A stretch of DNA of 64,000 nucleotides from Macrococcus brunensis (GTDB taxonomy: Bacteria; Bacillota; Bacilli; Staphylococcales; Staphylococcaceae). The notes under the pieces were generated by a model. It did no database searches. It was given only the letters and a program-made list of their open reading frames with translations, and was not told the origin of the DNA. The stretch covers positions 61,970 through 125,969 of the forward strand of contig NZ_SCWA01000005.1 of assembly GCF_004359615.1 (NCBI RefSeq), in the 5' to 3' direction. Made by a program: the position numbers and the translations under genes. The number at the start of each line of letters is the position of its first letter. Positions within the stretch are counted from its first letter, which is position 1. This document shows, in pieces, positions 40,265-49,239 of the stretch.

Positions 40265-41500
40265 ATGATTGCAAACCAAGAGGAAAAATTAAGATTATAC
40301 GCTCAGCTTCTCGTTCATGTGGGGATGAATGTACAGCCGAAGCAGAGAGTATATATTCGCACGACAATTGATGCAGCTGAATTTGTACACTTAGTTGTAG
40401 AAGAAGCCTATAAAGCAGGTTCTGAAGATGTTAAAGTCATCTACGGAGATGACCGTCTGGCACAGCTCAATCTTCAATATCGTCCGCAGGAAGCGTTCGA
40501 GTCAGTGCCGCAGTATATCGTCGACGAGCGTATGGATTATGCAAAAAGCGGTGCTGCTCAACTAGCGCTGATTTCTTCAAGTCCGGAGAACTTAAAAGAA
40601 GCCGATCCAAATAAAGTGAGCGCGATGATGCGTGCAAACGGTAATGCATTCCGGGAATATATGAAAATGATGCAATCTGATCAATTTCCATGGACTGTTG
40701 CTGCATATCCATCAAAAGCATGGGCAAAACTGGTCTTCCCGGAATTAACTGAAGAAGAAGCGGTCGATAAACTGCTTGATTTAATGCTTTATACAGTTCG
40801 TGCCAATGAAGAGGACCCGGTTAAAGCATGGGAAGAACATAATCACAATCTTCATATCAAAGCAGATTACTTAAATAAAAAAGCCTATAAAGCGCTGAAA
40901 TACAGTGCGCCGGGTACAGATCTGACGATTGGTCTGCCGGAAGGACATATCTGGTGCGGTGCTTCTTCAGTAAGTGCTGAAGGCATTGAATTTATGGCGA
41001 ATATGCCGACAGAAGAAGTATTTACTGTACCTCATCAGGATCAGGTCAACGGTACAGTGAAAAACTCTCTGCCACTGAGCTACGGCGGAAATATTATTGA
41101 TAACTTCACTTTGACGTTCAAAGACGGTAAAGTGATTGAGTATCACGCTGAAGTGGGTCATGATATTCTGAAAGGTCTGCTTGAGTCTGATGGAAATGCT
41201 GTGCAGCTGGGTGAGGTCGCGCTCGTGCCGCACGATTCTCCTATCTCGAACAGCCAGACACTTTTCTACAATACGTTATTTGATGAGAATGCATCTTGTC
41301 ACTTAGCCCTTGGTTCTGCTTATCCATTCTGTTTGGAAGGCGGAAAAGAGATGTCAGATGCTGAACTTGATGCGGCAGGTCTGAATCAGTCCATTACGCA
41401 TGAGGACTTCATGATTGGTAATGCTGAGATGAATATCAGCGGGATTACAGCAGATGGTAACGAAGAACCTATTTTCGTAAATGGTAATTGGGCGTTTTAA
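40265..41500 (+). CDS. M29 family aminopeptidase (AmpS/PepS)
   Basis: A 411-residue cytosolic metallo-aminopeptidase. Metal ligands can be seen in GIEFMANMPTEEVFTVPHQDQVNG (two Glu and a His region), NNTLFDENASCHLALGSAYP-like DENASCHLALG and HEDFMIG near the C-terminus. An AAGGGGATT sequence precedes ATG 40265. Likely housekeeping peptide turnover, with broad specificity in relatives. Confidence 0.92.
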   Translation: MIANQEEKLRLYAQLLVHVGMNVQPKQRVYIRTTIDAAEFVHLVVEEAYKAGSEDVKVIYGDDRLAQLNLQYRPQEAFESVPQYIVDERMDYAKSGAAQLALISSSPENLKEADPNKVSAMMRANGNAFREYMKMMQSDQFPWTVAAYPSKAWAKLVFPELTEEEAVDKLLDLMLYTVRANEEDPVKAWEEHNHNLHIKADYLNKKAYKALKYSAPGTDLTIGLPEGHIWCGASSVSAEGIEFMANMPTEEVFTVPHQDQVNGTVKNSLPLSYGGNIIDNFTLTFKDGKVIEYHAEVGHDILKGLLESDGNAVQLGEVALVPHDSPISNSQTLFYNTLFDENASCHLALGSAYPFCLEGGKEMSDAELDAAGLNQSITHEDFMIGNAEMNISGITADGNEEPIFVNGNWAF

Positions 41501-41555
41501 TTTTGGGCATATAATGATATGATAATTCTATATTGTTAAGAGCAGGAGGCTGAAC

Positions 41556-41729
41556 ATGTCAGTAGCTATGATGTGGTTTGTTGTTATCGCCTTTCTTTTC
41601 TCGATTTTCGCTTTCGGTGGCATGCTAATGTTCTTCTTAAGACACGCTTTCGATTCTAGAGAGGCCGACATTATCGATACGCCAGAAGAAGCACTCGAGA
41701 AGAAAGTCTTTGCAGATGACTTACACTAA
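41556..41729 (+). CDS. Small single-span membrane protein (57 residues)
   Basis: A short frame with GCAGGAGGCTGAAC before ATG 41556. The protein is MSVAMMWFVVIAFLFSIFAF followed by a glycine and a short second part of the hydrophobic region, then an acidic tail with EKKVFADDLH. Staphylococci have similar short hypothetical proteins at this place, as I recall. Function unknown. A GGAGATAG / CTATCTCC hairpin at 41744-41763 lies after it. Confidence 0.7.
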   Translation: MSVAMMWFVVIAFLFSIFAFGGMLMFFLRHAFDSREADIIDTPEEALEKKVFADDLH

Positions 41730-41793
41730 ATAAGTACAACAGGGGAGATAGGAGACTATCTCCTTTCTTGTAGAAAAAATGAGGAGAAAACGG

Positions 41794-42306
41794 ATGAGAG
41801 AAAGAAAATCAATGTCTGAGTCGAGAACAGTGAAAACACAGCAGGTCTTTCCGTCTGATACGAATCATCACAATACGCTGTTCGGCGGCAAATTGATGGC
41901 GATGATAGATGATGTCGCTTCTATTGCGGCAACGAGACACTGCGGACATTCAGTGGTGACTGCCTCGACAGATTCAGTGGACTTCGTCAAACCTATCCGG
42001 CCAGGTGATATTGTATCACTTGTTGCGCTCGTCACTTATACAGGCAACTCTTCAATGGAAGTATTTACAAAAGTGATTGCAGAGAACATCCTGGAAGAAA
42101 GAAAGGAACTGGCTGCTGTCAGCTTCCTGACATTTGTTGCACTTGATGAGCAAAATCATCCTGTACAAGTCCCGGAAGTCTATGCAGAAGATGATGATCA
42201 GAAATGGCTGAATCAGTCTGGCGCTGAACGAGCGATTAATCGAAAAGAACGTTCTGTCTACAGCAAAGAACTGCTGAACTTCTTTTCCACTAAACTTTAT
42301 ACGTAA
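41794..42306 (+). CDS. Acyl-CoA thioesterase, hotdog fold
   Basis: A 170-residue YciA-type thioesterase. It has the hotdog signature HHNTLFGGKLMAMIDDVASIAA with the catalytic Asn/Asp region, and DSVDFVKPIRPGDIV for the second strand. I start at ATG 41794, seven bases after AGGAG; the ATG at 41779 lies before that site. It cleaves acyl-CoA; the chain length is unknown. Followed by a terminator. Confidence 0.88.
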   Translation: MRERKSMSESRTVKTQQVFPSDTNHHNTLFGGKLMAMIDDVASIAATRHCGHSVVTASTDSVDFVKPIRPGDIVSLVALVTYTGNSSMEVFTKVIAENILEERKELAAVSFLTFVALDEQNHPVQVPEVYAEDDDQKWLNQSGAERAINRKERSVYSKELLNFFSTKLYT

Positions 42307-42310
42307 GAAC

Positions 42311-42347
42311 ACACCAGTAAACAGTCGTTTACTGGTGTCGTTTTGTT
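42311..42347 (+). terminator. Terminator after the thioesterase gene
   Basis: ACACCAGTAAAC / GTTTACTGGTGT stem with AGTC loop, then a T-rich tail. Confidence 0.85.
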
Positions 42348-42405
42348 TATAGGTTATTTCTTGTTATAATGACAAAGGAAAAAATAGACAGAACCAGAGG
42401 GCCAA

Positions 42406-44952
42406 ATGATGTTAAAACGTTTTATGACGATATCCGCTATCGCATTAGTCATGAGTGTGATTTTTTATCTGCCGGATCTATATCGATATGTAGTACACGG
42501 TGTACTTTATATCGGTAAAGGCGACGGCATGAAGCAGATGATACCGTTTCAGGTATATCTCTATGAACATTTCAAGGAGTCGAGAACTTTCTATGATGTT
42601 TCTTTTGGACTGGGAGGTGATTACTTTACCAGTCTCAGCTATTACTATGCGACATCACTCGTGTCTTATGTAACCTTTATACTGCTGGCAATTTATCAGC
42701 TGTTTAATCATGCAGATGTCATTACGCAGATGATTCATATGCAGTATGTAACAGCAATACTGAAATGCAGTTTTGTCTTTATCGCGATGTATTACGCTGC
42801 AAAGGAAATAGGTCTTAAGTCGAAGTCTGCTATACTCGCTGCCATTCTTTACAGCTGGTCAACCATATTCTATTACTTTACTTATACATGGTCATTTTTC
42901 AGTGATGTCATGATTTACCTGCCGCTTTCTATATTAGGACTCGAGCGTTTACTCAGAAGAAACAAGCCGTTTATCTTTATCATCAGTATCGCAGTGACAG
43001 TATTCTCGAACTTCTATCTTGCTTACTACGAAATGATAGCAGTCGGCATCTATTTCCTGTTCAGGATTATACGCCGTCATCCTGATGACCAGTTGACGAG
43101 ACAGCAGGCCGTGTTAAAAACAATAGTTGCGGCAGTTCTCGGATTTATGGTCGGTAATATCGGTTTCATATCGGGGGTCACGTCATTCTTCAATAATGAC
43201 CGCACGCTTGAGAAACTTCATGTGCCGCTCTTGATTGAATGGTCGTCCAATAATAATATTTTTTACGGTGGTTTTCACCTTGTGGTTATATTTGTGGCCG
43301 TTATAGCGCTTTTTACCTTTAAATTATATCGACATTATTACTATAAATTGTTTGCAGTAGCGACATGGATTTTGATGCTCGGCTCACTGACACCTTATGT
43401 CGGCAGTATGTTCAATGGCTTTTCCATGCCGCAGCGCAGATGGGTCTATATTCTAGCGTTCTCGACAGCGATACTCTCAGCACTGTTTATTCAGCATCTC
43501 GCTGAAATTTCTACTCGTGAACTGTTACTAGCTGCAGTGCCTGTTATTCTGGTTGTTTTCGTTTCAGCTCTTGTTCTTATGCAGTTTCATTACTGGATTC
43601 TTTATATTCCGCTTATTCTGCTGATGATGGTGCTCTATTTAAAAGAACCAGGTAAAAAATGGCTGATGATGATTATATTCGGAATTGCGCTCTGTCAACT
43701 GACACTGATTCAGGATTATCATTATGGTGTCCAGCATCAGTATTTTAAGACAGATGATTATTTCTACAGTGAAGTTTATAACAATAAGATGCAGCAGCAG
43801 ATTGATAAGCTGAAAAAAGAACAGCAGGATGATTTGAGACGTATCAGTCTGAATGATGATTCATCTGTTAATACACCGATGTATTACGGCTACAATGGCA
43901 CGATGCTGTACTCAAGTATTTTTGATAAGAAGATCCTTGAATTCTATGAAGATGACCTGCAGATTGCACAGGATAAACAGAAGAACAGTTATTATGCACG
44001 CCTATCAGGACGTGAGAACCTGGCTAGTCTGTTGAACGTCGATGACTATATCACGGCAGAGCAGGACGCCTCTCCTTTATTTAACAAGACAGGCGGATTC
44101 ACATCGACTAAACATTATGATGTACTGAGCAATCCTTATCCTCTGCCGAGTGTCAGAGTAGCTGACAAGACATATGCTGCCTCCTCTCTCCATAATGCGC
44201 TTGAACGAGAACACGCGATGCTGGAAGGGGTAGTAAAAGAAGAGGGCGCACCTGGCCATTTCCAGGCACCTGATTTACTAGGTCAGGCTCAAATTTCGAC
44301 TGAACAGGCGAATTTTAAAGACAACACACTTGATGTAAAAGAAGATGGTGGTGGTCTTGTCCTGTCGTTCGATTCTAAAAAGATCCAACCTTATACAGAA
44401 CTCTATCTGACAATGAAAACAGATATTATGGCGCCTGAGGATCAGGATTTCTATGTACAGGTGAACGAGAAGAAAGTCATGAAGCCGAAGAAGAACTATA
44501 AATATAGACGTCAGGCTAAAGATGCTGTTATGAATGTGAAAGCAGCCAATGAAATACGTATCACATTCCCTGAAGGCAAATATCACATTGAACTTAAGTC
44601 TGTACAAGGTGAAGATTATCAGACGTTACGACAGGCGTACGCAAAATATAAAAATAAACCATTAACATTCAAGCAGCAAAAAGAAGGGTTCTCAGTAGAT
44701 TTACAAGGTGACAAGGGTACACTTGTACTGCCGATGCCTTATACGAAAGGTCTGACTGCATACGTTGATGGTGAAGAACGTCCAGTTGAGGCGGTCAATT
44801 ACTTGATGACCGGCGTAGAGGTTGATAAGCATGATAAGCATGTCATCATTAAGTGCACACCGCCTTACTTAAAATGGGGCTTAGTGATGATGATTGTCGG
44901 TCTGTTTTTAACTGCCTTATGGATGTGGCGTTCAAATCAAAAAACGAAGTGA
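42406..44952 (+). CDS. YfhO family membrane protein
   Basis: An 848-residue polytopic protein with about 13 membrane segments in residues 7-450, a long outside domain and a final membrane segment near 825-843. It belongs to the YfhO group, GT-C-like proteins implicated in glycosylating teichoic acids in related bacteria. The first outside loop carries IGKGDGMKQMIPFQVYLYEHF, where the Asp is the usual GT-C position. GAGGGCCAA precedes the ATG pair at 42406. Donor and acceptor are unknown. The stop codon lies in the terminator stem. Confidence 0.85.
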   Translation: MMLKRFMTISAIALVMSVIFYLPDLYRYVVHGVLYIGKGDGMKQMIPFQVYLYEHFKESRTFYDVSFGLGGDYFTSLSYYYATSLVSYVTFILLAIYQLFNHADVITQMIHMQYVTAILKCSFVFIAMYYAAKEIGLKSKSAILAAILYSWSTIFYYFTYTWSFFSDVMIYLPLSILGLERLLRRNKPFIFIISIAVTVFSNFYLAYYEMIAVGIYFLFRIIRRHPDDQLTRQQAVLKTIVAAVLGFMVGNIGFISGVTSFFNNDRTLEKLHVPLLIEWSSNNNIFYGGFHLVVIFVAVIALFTFKLYRHYYYKLFAVATWILMLGSLTPYVGSMFNGFSMPQRRWVYILAFSTAILSALFIQHLAEISTRELLLAAVPVILVVFVSALVLMQFHYWILYIPLILLMMVLYLKEPGKKWLMMIIFGIALCQLTLIQDYHYGVQHQYFKTDDYFYSEVYNNKMQQQIDKLKKEQQDDLRRISLNDDSSVNTPMYYGYNGTMLYSSIFDKKILEFYEDDLQIAQDKQKNSYYARLSGRENLASLLNVDDYITAEQDASPLFNKTGGFTSTKHYDVLSNPYPLPSVRVADKTYAASSLHNALEREHAMLEGVVKEEGAPGHFQAPDLLGQAQISTEQANFKDNTLDVKEDGGGLVLSFDSKKIQPYTELYLTMKTDIMAPEDQDFYVQVNEKKVMKPKKNYKYRRQAKDAVMNVKAANEIRITFPEGKYHIELKSVQGEDYQTLRQAYAKYKNKPLTFKQQKEGFSVDLQGDKGTLVLPMPYTKGLTAYVDGEERPVEAVNYLMTGVEVDKHDKHVIIKCTPPYLKWGLVMMIVGLFLTALWMWRSNQKTK

Positions 44953-44974
44953 AATCTTTTCACTTCGTTTTTTA
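44940..44974. terminator. Bidirectional terminator between yfhO and yfkAB
   Basis: AAAACGAAGTGAAA / TTTTCACTTCGTTTT stem; the left arm contains the YfhO stop codon, and the T run on the right overlaps the end of the minus-strand gene. Confidence 0.88.
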
Positions 44975-46114
44975 TTTGAGATGATTAAATTGTTCATGCA
45001 TGGTCTGTTCACGTTTCTTGAAATCAACGCCCGGATAATACATGTTTTTGACCAGCAGGTTAGGACCTAAACATTTAACAGGCGCGCAGTGACAGTTCAG
45101 TTGTTTATTCAAAGCACTTGCCTGCCATTTGTCATAAATGGACTGCAGGGAATGTGTTTTAATGTTGTTGATAGTACCTGTCTCATCACCGAAATCTGTA
45201 ACGATGACATCACCTGTAAAGACATTGACATTGAGTCGTGAGCGACCGTCAGGATCGTTTCTGATGGTGATGCTCGGGTCCATATGTAATGTCTCCTGCA
45301 GCTTCAGATCATCGTCATCCATTGAACAAGGGAAGAAAGGTAATGTACCGAAGAGCATCCATGTGTCTTTATCACGGAACGTCAGCAGATGGCGTATGGC
45401 TTGTTTCATCTCGTCCAGCGTCAGGATGTTCATATCAGATGCAAAGTCAGAAGGGTACATCGGATGAATCTCATGACGCGCGCACTTCATATCCCGTACG
45501 ACTTCATGATGGATTTTCTCCAGATGAGGCAGTGTATTTTTGTTCAGCATGGTCTCTGCAGAGACGAACATGCCTGCTTCTGATAGTTTGCGGGCGTTCT
45601 CGATCATCTGTTCATAAAGTTTATATCTTGCTGCAAGAGGCGGCTTTTTATCCATGACATGGAAGCCAACTTCAGCAAATTCATCAATCGTTCCCCAGTT
45701 ATGCGAGATGTGCATGACATCCACAAGATCGAAGACATCTTCATAGCGGTTGTAGGGCATCGTCAAGTTGGAGTTCATCTGCGTATAAATGCCGCGGTTC
45801 TGAGCGTACTGGAGAAGTGGTTTGACGGTTTCTTTAATCGATTTTTTTGAGAACATCGGTTCTCCGCCTGTTACGCTGATTGTCGAGAGATGGGGGATTT
45901 CATCGAGTCTTTTTAAAATGAGGTTCATATCCATGACTTCTGGATCTTTAACTTGAAGTGTGTAGCCGACCGCACAGTGCGCACAACGCATATTGCATAA
46001 AGTTGTCGTTGTGAATTCGATATTCGAGAGTTTGTTTTCGCCGTATTTCTCTACTTCATTATAAGCTTCCCAAGGATCGAACTGAGGGGTAATACGTTGT
46101 TTTGTTACTAACAT
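44972..46114 (-). CDS. yfkAB: Radical SAM/CxCxxxxC motif protein YfkAB
   Basis: A 380-residue radical S-adenosylmethionine enzyme. The cluster motif is Cys40-x3-Cys44-x2-Cys47 in LCNMRCAHCAVG, followed by VTGGEPMFS. A second cysteine group, CHCAPVKC (CxCxxxxC), near residue 340 gives the family its name and may hold another cluster. In Bacillus yfkA and yfkB can be separate annotations; here one frame is intact. Reaction unknown. The gene stands alone on the minus strand between two plus-strand units. Confidence 0.88.
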   Translation of the reverse strand: MLVTKQRITPQFDPWEAYNEVEKYGENKLSNIEFTTTTLCNMRCAHCAVGYTLQVKDPEVMDMNLILKRLDEIPHLSTISVTGGEPMFSKKSIKETVKPLLQYAQNRGIYTQMNSNLTMPYNRYEDVFDLVDVMHISHNWGTIDEFAEVGFHVMDKKPPLAARYKLYEQMIENARKLSEAGMFVSAETMLNKNTLPHLEKIHHEVVRDMKCARHEIHPMYPSDFASDMNILTLDEMKQAIRHLLTFRDKDTWMLFGTLPFFPCSMDDDDLKLQETLHMDPSITIRNDPDGRSRLNVNVFTGDVIVTDFGDETGTINNIKTHSLQSIYDKWQASALNKQLNCHCAPVKCLGPNLLVKNMYYPGVDFKKREQTMHEQFNHLK

Positions 46115-46246
46115 AATTGTCCTTCTTTCCGGAAATAATCCTTACCATTATCTTATCTTGATATAAGTTGTCAACGACTATAGATTGAAAGTTAGCCACT
46201 TCTCGTTCATAATAAAGGGCGATATAAAGCGACGAGGAGGATAAAT

Positions 46247-46402
46247 ATGGCGAACGAATCATTAAACGAAATTAAAGAAAAATTAAGTGATTTCATCGAA
46301 ACGATTGATAGTGTAAATCCAGAAACCACTGATATGGCAGATATAGATGAATGGATTGAAATTTTGAATCAGTTAGAAGCAAAAGTCAAGTCGATCAAGT
46401 AG
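46247..46402 (+). CDS. SE1561-type small protein (51 residues)
   Basis: A short acidic protein with GACGAGGAGG before ATG 46247 and the family look of staphylococcal SE1561 proteins: MANESLNEIKEKLSDFIETI followed by a helical DEWIEILNQLEAKVKSIK end. It lies 10 bases before the RlmD paralogue, so the two are likely co-transcribed. Function unknown. Confidence 0.75.
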   Translation: MANESLNEIKEKLSDFIETIDSVNPETTDMADIDEWIEILNQLEAKVKSIK

Positions 46403-46412
46403 GAGGACTGGA

Positions 46413-47783
46413 ATGAAAGATGTAGAAGTAAAAATAGGACAGAAATTCCCTCTGACTATTAAAAGGCTGGGAATCAACGGTGAAGGTATCGGTTATTTCA
46501 AACGTAAAATCACGTTTGTACCGGATGCTCTTCCAGGAGAAGTAGTGCTCGTCCGGGTCACAAAAGTCAGCAATCGCTTTTTAGAAGGTAAGATGATGAA
46601 AGTAAGGGAAAGTGTACCGGAACGAGTAAACCCACCTTGTCCTGTCTTCTTTCTCTGTGGCGGCTGTCAGCTTCAGCACATGAGTTATGACGCACAGCTG
46701 AAGTTCAAACAGCAGATTATTATCGATTCAATGGAAAAGTATGCCGGACATGTTAAGGCTGATAAAGTGAAACCGACCATCGGCATGGATAAACCTTTCC
46801 GTTACCGCAGTAAGAATCAGTTTCCTGTTGAGAAGTCTGGACGCAAAATCCGTGCCGGCCTTTATAAAGAACAATCGAATACATTGATTGATCTGGATGA
46901 GTGTATCGTTCAAGATAAACGCACAATGGAGACAACACAGTCCATTAAAGCGATCATGAGTGAATTAAATATCGATGTGGCGAAGAACGTCAACAAAGAA
47001 GAAGGCGTGCGCTACATCATGACAAGAGTAGCTGAAGATAGCGGCGAGATTCAGGTGATTCTTGTGTCCACAACGCCTGATTTAAAGAAAGCAGATTTAC
47101 TCAGTGAACGTATTATGCGTCTGCCACATGTGACGAGCTTCGGGCTGAACATCAATGATGACCGCGACTTACTAGTTGGTGAGGAAACTATCATTTTAAG
47201 CGGTGACGAAACCATTCACGAAAAAATTGGCATGACAGAATACGATGTGACAGCAGTCAGCGCCTTTCCTATCAATATCAAACAGACGAACGTACTATAT
47301 GAGGCGGTTGTCGAAGCTGCAGAATTAACAGGTAAAGAGAATGTCGCTGACCTATTCTGTGGAGCAGGTGGCAGTGCATTGAAACTTGCGGCTCATGCAC
47401 GTGCCTTAAAGGGCGTAGACCTCAATGAGCAGGAAATCATTAATGCGACTTATAGTGCATCAGCCAATGCTATCGACAATGTGACATTTGAACATGGTGA
47501 GCCTGCCGATAAGCTGGAAGAATGGATTCAGGACAGATTCTATCCGGATGTTATCACGATTAATCCAAACCGTTCAGGCCTCACGGCAGATGAAATAGAT
47601 GCCATTAATGAGATTAAGCCTCATCGTTTCATCTATATCAGCCGGAATCCTTCGACACTGGCGAAAGATCTTGCGCATCTGACGAAAGCATTTACAGTGG
47701 ATTACATTCAGCCGATAGATATGTTTCCGCAGACAACTCAAGTAGAAGCTGTCGTTCGGTTGTCCCGCAAAAGACGCTTATAA
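46413..47783 (+). CDS. RlmD/TrmA-like RNA methyltransferase paralogue lacking the catalytic Cys
   Basis: A 456-residue homologue of the uracil-5-methyltransferases. The TRAM domain (residues 10-65), the iron-sulfur cysteines (Cys76, Cys82, Cys85) and the SAM motif DLFCGAGGSALKL are all kept. But the DPPR motif is INPNR (residues 383-387), and the usual SCNPSTL reads SRNPSTL, with Arg411 where the nucleophilic cysteine is expected. The frame is long, intact and well preceded by AGGAGG, so this is not simple decay. It may bind RNA without methylating, or use a different chemistry. Compare the intact copy at 24202. Confidence 0.85.
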   Translation: MKDVEVKIGQKFPLTIKRLGINGEGIGYFKRKITFVPDALPGEVVLVRVTKVSNRFLEGKMMKVRESVPERVNPPCPVFFLCGGCQLQHMSYDAQLKFKQQIIIDSMEKYAGHVKADKVKPTIGMDKPFRYRSKNQFPVEKSGRKIRAGLYKEQSNTLIDLDECIVQDKRTMETTQSIKAIMSELNIDVAKNVNKEEGVRYIMTRVAEDSGEIQVILVSTTPDLKKADLLSERIMRLPHVTSFGLNINDDRDLLVGEETIILSGDETIHEKIGMTEYDVTAVSAFPINIKQTNVLYEAVVEAAELTGKENVADLFCGAGGSALKLAAHARALKGVDLNEQEIINATYSASANAIDNVTFEHGEPADKLEEWIQDRFYPDVITINPNRSGLTADEIDAINEIKPHRFIYISRNPSTLAKDLAHLTKAFTVDYIQPIDMFPQTTQVEAVVRLSRKRRL

Positions 47784-47784
47784 T

Positions 47785-47809
47785 GTTTTAACATGTAAAA
47801 GGCGGGTAA
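47785..47809 (+). promoter_or_regulatory. Candidate SigB promoter of the PfpI-like gene
   Basis: GTTTTA (47785-47790), 13 bases, GGGTAA (47804-47809). One mismatch in each hexamer. The gene is a homologue of a SigB-controlled Bacillus stress protein. Confidence 0.55.
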
Positions 47810-47843
47810 ACTATACTATCACTACTTAGGAGGAATTTTAATA

Positions 47844-48362
47844 ATGACTAAAAAAGTAGCAGTAGTTTTAGACAACTTATTTGAAGATGTAGAATATACG
47901 AGCCCAGTAGAGGCGATTAAAAATGAAGGCCATGAAGTAACAGTAATCGGTAAAGAAGCCGGTTCAACTGTCAAAGGCAAAAAAGAAGAAACAGAAGTAA
48001 AAATCGATAAAGCAATTGGTGACGTTAATGCAGCAGACTATGATGCATTACTGATTCCAGGGGGCTTCTCACCTGACCAGTTACGTGGCGACGAAGAAGG
48101 CCGTTTCGGTAAATTCGCTAAAGAATTTGTAACTGCAGACAAACCTGTATTTGCAATCTGCCATGGTCCACAAGTATTAATCGATACAGATGAATTAAAA
48201 GGTCGTAAACTGACAAGTTATTTATCAGTACGTAAAGATTTAGAAAATGCAGGCGCTACAGTAGTAGATGAATCAGTAGTTGTAGACAATAACCTGGTTA
48301 CTTCAAGAACACCTGATGACCTGCCAGACTTTAACCAAGCAATCGTTAAAGCACTTCAATAA
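47844..48362 (+). CDS. DJ-1/PfpI family protein (general stress protein 18-like)
   Basis: A 172-residue class I amidotransferase-like protein. The conserved Glu15 and the nucleophile elbow AICHGP with Cys106-His107 are present, and [12 protein letters not shown] lies before it, as in YfkM and PfpI-type proteins. Relatives are described as proteases or as glyoxal-handling enzymes; the activity here is unsettled. AGGAGG precedes ATG 47844. Probable SigB promoter upstream. Terminator follows. Confidence 0.9.
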   Translation: MTKKVAVVLDNLFEDVEYTSPVEAIKNEGHEVTVIGKEAGSTVKGKKEETEVKIDKAIGDVNAADYDALLIPGGFSPDQLRGDEEGRFGKFAKEFVTADKPVFAICHGPQVLIDTDELKGRKLTSYLSVRKDLENAGATVVDESVVVDNNLVTSRTPDDLPDFNQAIVKALQ

Positions 48363-48370
48363 AAAAAATC

Positions 48371-48393
48371 ACCGCTTCGGCGGTATTTTTTTT
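48371..48393 (+). terminator. Terminator after the PfpI-like gene
   Basis: ACCGC TTCG GCGGT tetraloop hairpin with a long T run. Confidence 0.82.
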
Positions 48394-48494
48394 TATCTCG
48401 GTCCCGAGACTGATTTATGTAAAAATGAGCGTATAATCATATTACGCGCCTCCTTAATCTGCTAAACTGTTGATTAAAGATAAGGAGGCCATAT

Positions 48495-49205
48495 ATGAAG
48501 AAAATAGGATGTGGGCTACTAATCGTCATCATCGTATTGGTACTTGCTGTCAGCGGCTTCTTCTATTTCAAGACGGCCAGTGCTGATATGAACAACATTA
48601 AGTCCCTGCAGGCTAACCGTTATTATGTTTCGGCTGAAAATATGCCAAACTATGCACCCGCTGCATTTATTGCGGTTGAAGACAAAAGATTCTATCGGCA
48701 TGACGGCATTGACTGGAAAGGGACAGGGCGTTCGATAGGAATCGCCCTTAAAAATCAGTCGGCTTCACAAGGCGGTAGTACGATTACGCAGCAGCTGGCT
48801 AAAAATTTATACTTATCCAGTGAAAAAACGCTTAGCCGTAAAATCAGTGAGATGATGATTGCAAAGCGAATCGAAAATAATTACTCTAAGTCAGAAATCA
48901 TCAGCGCTTATTTGACGACGATTTATTTTGGTAATGATATCTATAATATAGAAGAGGCTGCCAATACATATTTCGGTACGACGACAGATGCCAGCTATAC
49001 AGGCATGCCGCAGATTACAGTACTGCAAAGTGCCATTCTCGCAAGTACTATCAATGCGCCAAGCACTTATCATCCTGATCAGTTTCAGACTGATACAGCA
49101 CTGCAGGCACGAACGCGTTCAACACTTGATAAGATGCACGATCAAAGCTTGATCACAGATGCACAGTATAATGAGGCTATTGCAGGCATACCCACTACTA
49201 ACTAA
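48495..49205 (+). CDS. sgtB: Monofunctional peptidoglycan glycosyltransferase
   Basis: A 236-residue GT51 enzyme that polymerises lipid II into glycan strands. One membrane anchor spans residues 5-26. Catalytic Glu62 is in AVEDKRFYRHDG, the second Glu is in KISEMMIAKRIE (about 119), and QGGSTITQQLAKNL lies in between. It is a little shorter than S. aureus SgtB because its N-terminal cytoplasmic part is short. AAGGAGG precedes ATG 48495. As in S. aureus it stands before recX. Confidence 0.93.
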   Translation: MKKIGCGLLIVIIVLVLAVSGFFYFKTASADMNNIKSLQANRYYVSAENMPNYAPAAFIAVEDKRFYRHDGIDWKGTGRSIGIALKNQSASQGGSTITQQLAKNLYLSSEKTLSRKISEMMIAKRIENNYSKSEIISAYLTTIYFGNDIYNIEEAANTYFGTTTDASYTGMPQITVLQSAILASTINAPSTYHPDQFQTDTALQARTRSTLDKMHDQSLITDAQYNEAIAGIPTTN

Positions 49206-49227
49206 CGCTAAGGCGTTAGTTTTTTTG
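49202..49227 (+). terminator. Terminator after sgtB
   Basis: CTAACGC / GCGTTAG stem with TAAG loop and seven T; the sgtB stop codon is in the left arm. Confidence 0.82.
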
Positions 49228-49239
49228 AGGAGTGAATAA

